Made by a program: the position numbers and the translations under genes
Assembly (NCBI RefSeq): GCF_921294215.1
Contig: NZ_CAKLDM010000002.1
Location: 2,108,001-2,172,000, forward strand
Direction of reading: 5' to 3'
Length of the DNA stretch: 64,000 nt
From: Vibrio marisflavi CECT 7928
Lineage (GTDB): Bacteria; Pseudomonadota; Gammaproteobacteria; Enterobacterales; Vibrionaceae
Shown: positions 58,401 through 64,000 of the stretch, one piece after another
Layout of the letters: every line of letters begins with the position of its first letter
Position numbering within the stretch: position 1 is the stretch's first letter
Notes under the pieces: model-generated
Database searches by the model: none
The model's input: only the letters and a program-made list of their open reading frames with translations
What the model was told of the DNA's origin: nothing

Positions 58401-59939
58401 TCGGCCTTAGAAACGCTGGAAGATGTTGGCAATTTTCTCTGGAAAAATGTTGGTTTAGTTATCATTTCCCCAGTGCTTTTGATAATAAAGCTGATAGATA
58501 TGCTTTTGCACTTACAAGATATGATCAAGTGTATCCAGAGTTCTCAAAGTACAACTAAAGCTCTAATGAATAGCATGCCATCACAAGCAAGCTCAGTAAA
58601 ATCAAAACAAGAAGCATATCAAAACAAAACCCTGACAGCCTACAATGAAAACCCACAAGAACAAGGAAGGGGACACGGAGAAGAGTCCCAACAAGATTCA
58701 GATATAAACTTACAAAAGCAACTTAAGAAAATAACAAACAACCCGTTTGTACATGACTTTATTGTTAAGCCATTTCAAGAATTGAGCAAAACTATAGGAA
58801 AAGTAGCTGGTGGGGCTGTAAATGTATTAAGCCCTATTGTAATTGATGACATAAATGTAAGTAGCCTAGATGATTTGTACACTCTTTTTGACTCAAATCC
58901 ACTAGAAACTATCAGCTCTAGCACTGTTTTAAACAACGTGATTAATAACATTGGGAAATATACCTCAGATCCCAGCCAAGCAGTTGATCTCACTTGTGAT
59001 AATATAGCGGAATTAAAAAAGTTTCCTTCATCACTAAACGCAATCACATCATTTTTAACTCTCAGCGACGGTATCATAGATACTGGCTTAGACGCTACAA
59101 AAACTCTTTGGGGTAGTAAATCCATTAAAATACAGATCCCTGTTCTAAGCGCATTCTTGAAGTTGTTTGATATTGATTTGTCATTAAAGCTCTCGCTTTC
59201 TGATTTACATGGAATGTTTTTTGGAGCCTTCTATTGGGTGTATAAATACATATCAACAGGTAAGAGTGTTACCAGCCTCCCTCCTCTTCCTTCTCAATCA
59301 AATAATTACATGCAGGAACAGCTGCCTAATGGGCAGTATGGTGATTATACCGATGATTTTCTAACAAATGTAAGTTACTACAGTACTGCGATGAACTTCT
59401 TATGGCCTGTTTTATGGGGGGCCAAAAAAGTTGTAAGTGAAGAAGTTAAAGCCCAAAATGAGAGCCTATTCGATATGTTCGACATAGTTGCAGACGCTCT
59501 AACAATGGCATACGCTCAAATTAAGGTCCTCAAGTGGGCTTACAAGGCTAGCAACGACGATGTGGATTACTACGATACAATGTCTTTATTGTGTTGGGAG
59601 TCGCTATACTTAGCAAGTACCTTTAGGAAGGGCCAAAGCAAAGACTATAAACACTTTGTTAAATGCGCAAAGCTATTCCAACGTGTGTGTTCTTTCTGCA
59701 TGAAGATATACGAATTTGATGAATCGTATAGAGACTATGGACAAAACAAAAGAGATAGACAGATCGCTGCAAACCTTTTCTCTATGTCTTGTGATATAGC
59801 AGGAATCGTTCGATACCTTTATGATTTGTATACCAATCAATTTGGACCAAGTGATCCCATAGTACCAAAATGCATTATGGGCTACGGTATTTTTGCTGCC
59901 ACTGCAAACGCTATAGGCGTCGCTATTAAGCCAAGTTAA
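55413..59939 (+). CDS. 1508-residue Tat-exported protein of unknown function
   Basis: I do not recognise this family. Start at ATG 55413 with AAGGA seven nt or more upstream. Residues 1-39 are lysine rich; SRRSFLS (40-46) with a hydrophobic stretch and a plausible AWG cleavage (66-68) form a twin-arginine signal, implying export of a folded, perhaps cofactor-bearing protein. Residues about 70-920 are Asn/Asp/Ser rich and look beta-rich, with many Cys and NGDGVSSAW-like acidic loops. A basic helix (929-960) and a hydrophobic stretch (1012-1033, VGLVIISPVLLIIKLIDMLL) precede a mostly helical last third, split by a Gln/Glu-rich linker near 1078-1097. No protease, glycosidase or toxin motif was found. 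Codons such as ATA are frequent and the DNA is A+T rich compared with neighbours, suggesting transfer. No partner gene is adjacent. Confidence 0.85.
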   Translation: MSLTKKNTTLRDKLKKVINKALKNDELKKKELACFDSLISRRSFLSNSGKIATLGALVSSGMMPSAWGQLIPEYGSNPADFGITEADINDEITAYTLNYGTEMYTQVVSESEFKAPGIGELPDRGHAANNICALEGFNYGQLKLQSDLETNSPTEDQFTDIDNNYGSLEMARAIPDGNGLGIEIIEHNSNEQDDEDNQGGGFVTSLIPNSAFRYGLIDNGGCGQFFTLKSLTHPLHNRVTEDGKNMLGVQAMVVNDSAPRHAYVCARWMTAEASFERTRGVTTGWDVISFANIFPILNRTDNEIWTDFEADSYTDVTGKSYITLCCNHHLFVVCIEGYKSISAYHLSASKMSGNITLEHVQDDRNGDKTFYVRTDNSISNANYPNQRLTIKFSPSNSTGSNTSLSFGNTSITVNERSVASSDTDAIIKPYGLDNLYYAHDIERIHHSYELGQVNGIYTDPYNPNNTHAISAIAKICIVDFKSASYEGYSNTRFVAMTAHDIGTGQLVAIMPFLPLNLSNLGNIIKLTGGKNKYGGFTFYSLDNLGNVQMYRQRVEDQNSDTPYQPATGYGRLVSPHDAGKVCLDFMNAPSFECERLRTFDNGAASEEQSGFYLGDGFIDIQCNPRFNQCSEYVAYEFNGDSDKMGAFMVYNQMVEKTWITTPITIAMGLDEAEQNDEENYVTKSCYQAVIKPANGYGSDVVLGENQYLEIRGSAPTKITVNEGRCYAIDRTQGALVREEGCDVYKIKILAEDVTCQLMARVVDVGSLNRSNYDNAMFTDTNGDGVSSAWFSIILSQDSTERLASDDYNNEDLVRQEINNQNIQISDTLEDGEDPSQYVSETAKASAATMTTMVEPTVKSTNFMSSVSSLTSGVDPLYTLHVRSSDNYQSGGGNTRYSSSSTQVCAYEFKNGVLRKTTAFTVSSNGYQSFWKKSKKFLSDAMHTAKRTAKKTMKDIKGSMSFSVDPFTGLVSFRATWDLLDMLGNALDIGGPGDWIESALETLEDVGNFLWKNVGLVIISPVLLIIKLIDMLLHLQDMIKCIQSSQSTTKALMNSMPSQASSVKSKQEAYQNKTLTAYNENPQEQGRGHGEESQQDSDINLQKQLKKITNNPFVHDFIVKPFQELSKTIGKVAGGAVNVLSPIVIDDINVSSLDDLYTLFDSNPLETISSSTVLNNVINNIGKYTSDPSQAVDLTCDNIAELKKFPSSLNAITSFLTLSDGIIDTGLDATKTLWGSKSIKIQIPVLSAFLKLFDIDLSLKLSLSDLHGMFFGAFYWVYKYISTGKSVTSLPPLPSQSNNYMQEQLPNGQYGDYTDDFLTNVSYYSTAMNFLWPVLWGAKKVVSEEVKAQNESLFDMFDIVADALTMAYAQIKVLKWAYKASNDDVDYYDTMSLLCWESLYLASTFRKGQSKDYKHFVKCAKLFQRVCSFCMKIYEFDESYRDYGQNKRDRQIAANLFSMSCDIAGIVRYLYDLYTNQFGPSDPIVPKCIMGYGIFAATANAIGVAIKPS

Positions 59940-59960
59940 TTTCCAATTGATTCATTCTAA

Positions 59961-59991
59961 AGCCTATATCTCTATCGATATAGGCTCTTTT
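59961..59991 (+). terminator. Rho-independent terminator of the 1508-residue gene
   Basis: AGCCTATATC, loop TCTATC, GATATAGGCT then CTTTTCC, 21 nt after the stop. Confidence 0.85.
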
Positions 59992-60122
59992 CCATCTCAG
60001 TACCAATTAAAAACTCACGTACTTTCTTACGGTTATTCCACCTAAACATAGCGCTACATCCCAACACAAAATATCAAAGTTTTCTATAGTAAAGTCATGC
60101 AATCAGGAAGCTGGAGGTCCGC

Positions 60123-60563
60123 ATGATTAAAGTCGAAGATATGATGACTCGTAGCCCACATACTCTATTACGCTCTGACAAACTCATTGATGCGAAAGAA
60201 GTAATGGAAAAGCATGAAATTCGCCACGTTCCCATTGTCGATTCAGACAACAAGTTGTATGGCATAGTCACTCAAAGAGATATTCTTGCAGCCCAAGAGT
60301 CTAGCTTACACAAAGTCTCTGACGACCAGTCGTATACGCTCAATACGCCACTCAATGATATGATGCACACAAACTTGATGACCGCCGATCCTAAAGCGGG
60401 CTTAAAAGAAAGTGCCAAATATATGCAAAAGCATAAGGTCGGTTGCTTGCCAGTAATAGAGAATGGCCAGTTAGTTGGGATTATCACTGATAGTGATTTT
60501 GTATCCATAGCCATCAACCTGTTAGAACTGCAAGAAGACACAGAACCAGAAGAGTATTCTTAA
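60123..60563 (+). CDS. Tandem CBS-domain protein
   Basis: 146 residues made of two CBS domains (about 1-58 and 78-135), a Bateman module. Such modules bind AMP, ATP, SAM or other adenine ligands. Here MTRSPHTLLRSDKLIDA and RHVPIVDSDNKLYGIVTQRD form the first, MTADPKAGLKESAKYMQ and GCLPVIENGQLVGIITDSD the second. There is no attached catalytic or channel domain, so the partner is unknown. A TGGAGG site precedes the ATG. It is convergent with aceA, and neighbourhood with aceBA has been seen in other vibrios as I recall. Confidence 0.85.
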   Translation: MIKVEDMMTRSPHTLLRSDKLIDAKEVMEKHEIRHVPIVDSDNKLYGIVTQRDILAAQESSLHKVSDDQSYTLNTPLNDMMHTNLMTADPKAGLKESAKYMQKHKVGCLPVIENGQLVGIITDSDFVSIAINLLELQEDTEPEEYS

Positions 60564-60620
60564 TACAAATAAGAAAAACCATTCTCGTTTTTTGTATTAA
60601 TTTCCTCCCTTCCCTTCAAC

Positions 60621-60644
60621 AAAAAAGAGCGGCTTTCGCCGCTC
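60621..60644 (-). terminator. Rho-independent terminator of aceA
   Basis: On the minus strand GAGCGGC, GAAA tetraloop, GCCGCTC then TTTTTT, about 33 nt after the aceA stop. Confidence 0.93.
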
Positions 60645-60676
60645 AAACATGGACAATACATTTGGATTAGTTGCTT

Positions 60677-61987
60677 TTAGAATTGATCTTCTTCGGTTGA
60701 GCCTGTTAGAGCTGTCACTGAAGATTGTCCGCCTTGAATTGTGTTAGTCACTTTGTCGAAATAGCCTGTACCCACTTCTTGTTGGTGAGCCACGAAAGTG
60801 TAGCCTTTTTCTGCCGCTTCAAACTCCGGACGCTGCACTTTCTCAACATAATGACGCATGCCTTCACCTTTCGCATAATCATGAGCAAGTTCGAACATGT
60901 TGTACCACATGTTGTGGATACCAGCTAAAGTAATGAACTGATATTTGTAGCCCATATTCGCGAGCTCTTGTTGGAACTTAGCGATAGTTTCTGAATCTAG
61001 GTTTTTCTCCCAGTTAAATGATGGCGAGCAGTTGTACGCTAGAAGTTGATCTGGATATTGCTTATGGATAGCTTCTGCAAATTTACGCGCTTCATCTAAA
61101 CATGGTTTTGCAGTTTCGCACCAAATCAAATCTGCATATGGCGCATATGCTAGGCCGCGTGAGATAGCTTGGTCGATACCCGCTTTGACTCTAAAAAAGC
61201 CTTCAGCTGTGCGCTCACCTTGAATGAAATCTCTATCGTAAGGGTCGCAATCTGACGTCATCAGATCCGCCGCGTTAGCATCAGTACGAGCAATCACCAA
61301 TGTCGTTGTGCCAGCAACATCAGCAGCTAAACGAGCAGCAACCAGTTTTTGAACCGCTTCTTGGGTTGGAACAAGAACCTTACCGCCCATGTGTCCACAC
61401 TTTTTAACCGACGCTAATTGGTCTTCAAAGTGAACACCCGCTGCACCTGCTTCAATCATATTCTTCATTAATTCATAAGCATTCAGCACGCCACCAAAGC
61501 CTGCTTCAGCATCAGCTACGATAGGGAGGAAATAATCAACGCCACCTTCATCTTCGGGAGTTTTGCCTGATGACCATTGAATTTGGTCTGCACGACGGAA
61601 TGAGTTGTTGATGCGCTTGACTACAGCAGGGACAGAATCAACAGGATAGAGAGACTGATCAGGATACATCGTAGACGCGGTGTTGTTGTCTGCAGCAACC
61701 TGCCAGCCAGATAAATAGATGGCTTCGATACCCGCTTTCGCCTGCTGCACAGCTTGTCCACCGGTTAACGCGCCGAGACAGTTTACATAACCTTTTTTCG
61801 CACTACCGTTCACTAGCGACCACAACTTATCAGCGCCTTTCTGTGCAATGGTATTTGCTGGGACCATCGAGCCACGAAGTTCAACCACTTCCTCCGCGCT
61901 GTAGGTACGTTTTACGTTTTTCCAACGTGGATTAGTTTCCCAGTCTTTTTCTAGAGCTTCAATTTGTTGACGGCGAGTTAGTCTCAT
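60677..61987 (-). CDS. aceA: AceA, isocitrate lyase
   Basis: 436 residues from ATG 61987, eight nt after GAGGGA; an ATG two codons upstream lies too close to that site. It splits isocitrate to glyoxylate and succinate, the entry to the glyoxylate shunt used on acetate and fatty acids. The catalytic KKCGHMGGK loop (Cys197), [12 protein letters not shown] and [10 protein letters not shown] are diagnostic of the short bacterial AceA. It follows aceB by 91 bp. Confidence 0.97.
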   Translation of the reverse strand: MRLTRRQQIEALEKDWETNPRWKNVKRTYSAEEVVELRGSMVPANTIAQKGADKLWSLVNGSAKKGYVNCLGALTGGQAVQQAKAGIEAIYLSGWQVAADNNTASTMYPDQSLYPVDSVPAVVKRINNSFRRADQIQWSSGKTPEDEGGVDYFLPIVADAEAGFGGVLNAYELMKNMIEAGAAGVHFEDQLASVKKCGHMGGKVLVPTQEAVQKLVAARLAADVAGTTTLVIARTDANAADLMTSDCDPYDRDFIQGERTAEGFFRVKAGIDQAISRGLAYAPYADLIWCETAKPCLDEARKFAEAIHKQYPDQLLAYNCSPSFNWEKNLDSETIAKFQQELANMGYKYQFITLAGIHNMWYNMFELAHDYAKGEGMRHYVEKVQRPEFEAAEKGYTFVAHQQEVGTGYFDKVTNTIQGGQSSVTALTGSTEEDQF

Positions 61988-62078
61988 GTTCATTCCCTCA
62001 TTCTGTTATTGGCTCACGCCCAGCTTTCCCTGTCACTCATGCTTTCCATGAAATAGCGTTGTGTTAATTCATTGTTTT

Positions 62079-63698
62079 TTAGTCCAAGTAGTTATACCCG
62101 GGTACGGTTAAAAAGTTAGTCAGTTCATCGCTAGTGGTAAGATCTGCCATGAGCTTGGACGCTTCATCAAAGCGACCGCTGTTGAACCTCTCCTCTCCTA
62201 GCTCCGATTTCACCACTTCAATTTCTTCAGTTAGGTATTGGCTAAAGAGCGCTTTGGTCACAACCTCTCCGTTATCCAAGCACTTACCATGTTTAATCCA
62301 TTGCCAAATAGATGCGCGAGAGATTTCAGCAGTAGCAGCATCTTCCATCATGCCGTAAATAGGCACGCAGCCATTGCCAGAAATCCAAGCTTCAATATAT
62401 TGCAGCGCGACACGAATATTGTGGCGCATGCCCTGCTCTGTTCGCTCACCTTCACATGGTTCCAACAGATCATCGGCTGTAATTTCCTCATCGTCAGCGC
62501 GAGAGATATCGAGTTGATTGATACGCTCACCTAACACCTCGTCAAATACGCTTCTCGCGGTACCAGCAAGACCTGGATGGGCGACCCAAGTGCCATCATG
62601 ACCATTGTTCGCTTCAATAGATTTGTCTTTGTTGATCTTGTCTAAAACCTGTTGATTCACTGCCGGATCTTTAGAAGGAATAAAGGCAGCCATACCTCCC
62701 ATCGCGAACGCGCCACGCCTGTGACATGTTTTGACAAGTAGGCGGGAATAGGCATTTAAAAATGGTTTATCCATCGTTACCACTTGCCTATCAGGTAATA
62801 CTCGCTCTGGGTAATCTTTTAATGTTTTAATGTAGCTAAATATATAGTCCCAACGGCCACAATTTAATCCAACAATATGTTCTTTAAGCGAGAATAAAAT
62901 CTCGTCCATCTCAAATACAGCGGGCAATGTTTCAATTAAAACCGTGGCTTTTATTGTTCCTGTATCAAGACCGAAATAGGTTTCAGTATAGTGGAATACA
63001 TCACTCCACCATTTCGCTTCGTGGTGTGATTGTAGTTTCGGCAGATAAAAATAAGGTCCACTTCCTTTCGCTAATAATGCTTTGTAGTTATTGAAAAAAT
63101 AAACCGCAAAATCAAACAGCGCACCGGGGATCGCTTTTCCTTCAAAAGTGACATGTTTTTCTTTTAAGTGCAGACCTCGCACTCGACAAATTAGCACCGC
63201 AGGATCTGACGATAGTTGATATTGCTTACCATTGCCAGGGTTGGTGTAGCTGATGGTTCCCTTAACAGCATCTCGTAAATTAACCTGTCCATCTAGCACC
63301 TTACCCCAAGCAGGAGAGAGAGAGTCTTCAAAATCGGCCATAAACACTTTTACATTCGCATTTAGTGCATTGATAACCATTTTACGGTCTGTCGGGCCTG
63401 TAATTTCTACTCGCCTATCTTTTAAATCATCTGGAATACCTAGAACCTTCCAGCTGCCTTCACGAATGTCTTGTGTTTCCTGTAGAAAATTAGGCAACTC
63501 CCCCGCATCAATTCGACGCTGGCGTGCTTCTCTAGCCAAAAGTAAATCATCAACTCTGCCAGCAAATTGCTCACATAAGTTAGACAATAAAGCTTGCGCC
63601 TCGGCTGGGAAGATAGCAGCCTGGTCAGTCGTTAGCTCCCCTCTCAGGGTTAGTTTCTCTTGAGACAAGGTATTTTTCTCAGAGGTTTGTGCAAGCAT
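62079..63698 (-). CDS. aceB: AceB, malate synthase A
   Basis: 539 residues from ATG 63698, which has AGGAAGAG just upstream; a start 21 codons earlier would add residues with no family match. It condenses glyoxylate with acetyl-CoA to malate. Conserved parts: MADFEDSLSPAWGKV (catalytic region), VLIETLPAVFEMDEILF, GLNCGRWDYIFSYIK and NGHDGTWVAHPGL. About 539 residues marks isoform A, not the long GlcB. It is first in aceB-aceA. Two palindromes sit just upstream (63710-63756). Confidence 0.97.
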   Translation of the reverse strand: MLAQTSEKNTLSQEKLTLRGELTTDQAAIFPAEAQALLSNLCEQFAGRVDDLLLAREARQRRIDAGELPNFLQETQDIREGSWKVLGIPDDLKDRRVEITGPTDRKMVINALNANVKVFMADFEDSLSPAWGKVLDGQVNLRDAVKGTISYTNPGNGKQYQLSSDPAVLICRVRGLHLKEKHVTFEGKAIPGALFDFAVYFFNNYKALLAKGSGPYFYLPKLQSHHEAKWWSDVFHYTETYFGLDTGTIKATVLIETLPAVFEMDEILFSLKEHIVGLNCGRWDYIFSYIKTLKDYPERVLPDRQVVTMDKPFLNAYSRLLVKTCHRRGAFAMGGMAAFIPSKDPAVNQQVLDKINKDKSIEANNGHDGTWVAHPGLAGTARSVFDEVLGERINQLDISRADDEEITADDLLEPCEGERTEQGMRHNIRVALQYIEAWISGNGCVPIYGMMEDAATAEISRASIWQWIKHGKCLDNGEVVTKALFSQYLTEEIEVVKSELGEERFNSGRFDEASKLMADLTTSDELTNFLTVPGYNYLD

Positions 63699-64000
63699 AA
63701 TTCTCTTCCTTTGAAATAATTTCAAAATTACATTTGTAACTATCGAACCACAAATGCCCAAATTATATGACTTAAGAACAAAAGCCCAATTAGGGAGTAA
63801 ACATTCGGTTAATTTTCATTACCATTTAATACAAGATTCACAAATTCACTGTTAACTCACTAATTAGTATTACTTAAGCTACATCAACATGAGTGGATAG
63901 AAAAGGTAGAAAATAATAAAAAATAGAAATTCAAAGTTTTATTCCGATTGGTATTCTTTGCCCAATTTGAAGTGAAATTTAGTAAATATTACGTAATTAA
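63699..64000. other. Region upstream of aceB
   Basis: A 302-bp A+T-rich region reaching the window edge. It should hold the aceBA promoter. Two palindromes lie close to the gene (63710-63726, 63731-63756). No other gene begins here within the window. Confidence 0.6.
63710..63756. promoter_or_regulatory. Two adjacent palindromes upstream of aceB
   Basis: TTTGAAATAATTTCAAA (63710-63726) is a perfect 17-bp palindrome. Five bases on, CATTTGT (63731-63737), 12-nt spacer, ACAAATG (63750-63756) is a perfect inverted repeat. Both are 12-58 bp upstream of the start codon, within the ribosome-site/leader area, so they are candidate repressor operators. The regulator is unknown. Confidence 0.5.

Noticed and set aside
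63253..63663. 136-codon frame on the plus strand
   Set aside because: It is opposite aceB, Ser/Arg-rich by codon mirroring, with no ribosome site.

Overview
This window is chromosomal DNA of a gamma-proteobacterium, almost certainly a Vibrio. The evidence is the gene content and order: rrn next to clpB, slt-trpR, pheA behind a Phe-rich leader, aroF-tyrA, rppH-ptsP-lgt-thyA, a 444-residue VpsR next to lysS, and the sodium/phosphate transporter NptA. It is mostly housekeeping DNA with tightly packed, intact genes. I saw no insertion sequence, integrase, CRISPR array or clearly broken gene.

Layout. 1-3200: the promoter-proximal part of a ribosomal RNA operon on the minus strand (tandem promoters, 16S, tRNA-Glu, then the 5' part of 23S running off the left edge). 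3255-8620: clpB with a heat-shock promoter, the rluD-pgeF pair, and divergent bamD. 8840-11700: raiA behind a CRP site, the pheA attenuator and pheA, yjjX, trpR. 11700-20860: slt, ettA, a PilZ protein, the aroF-tyrA operon with TyrR-type boxes, and the divergent peptidoglycan-recycling genes nagZ and anmK. 20870-25150: a small lipoprotein, a CstA-family carrier and a secreted M28 aminopeptidase lipoprotein. 25150-33400: ispH, fkpB, lspA, ileS, ribF, murJ on the minus strand, with rpsT divergent. 33400-42460: nhaR, nptA behind a Pho box, the rppH-ptsP-TSUP-lgt-thyA run, a 620-bp gap with several DnaA-box-like sequences, and mutH. 42470-49280: a small DUF6482-like protein, tas, two small proteins, vpsR, lysS and prfB with its programmed frameshift. 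49240-54900: queA-tgt-yajC-secD-secF. 54900-59990: an A+T-rich island holding one 1508-residue Tat-exported protein that I cannot assign. 60120-64000: a CBS-domain protein and the glyoxylate-shunt operon aceBA.

How it fits together. Aromatic amino-acid biosynthesis is over-represented: DAHP synthase and TyrA under TyrR-type boxes, PheA under attenuation by phenylalanine codons, and TrpR itself. Cell-envelope functions are also grouped: Lgt and LspA mature lipoproteins, and three likely substrates (BamD, the M28 peptidase, the DUF2799 protein) are in the same window; MurJ, Slt, NagZ and AnmK handle peptidoglycan; SecDF-YajC drives export. Translation factors (IleS, LysS, RF2, EttA, RaiA, S20, RluD, QueA, Tgt) make up most of the rest.

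The least ordinary items are the 1508-residue Tat protein (55413-59939), the DnaA-box cluster upstream of mutH (41300-41675), a repeated dyad motif upstream of vpsR (46185-46238), a structured locus of two tiny genes (44049-44529), and paired palindromes upstream of aceB. All start-site choices, promoters and terminators were read by eye; no database or folding program was used.
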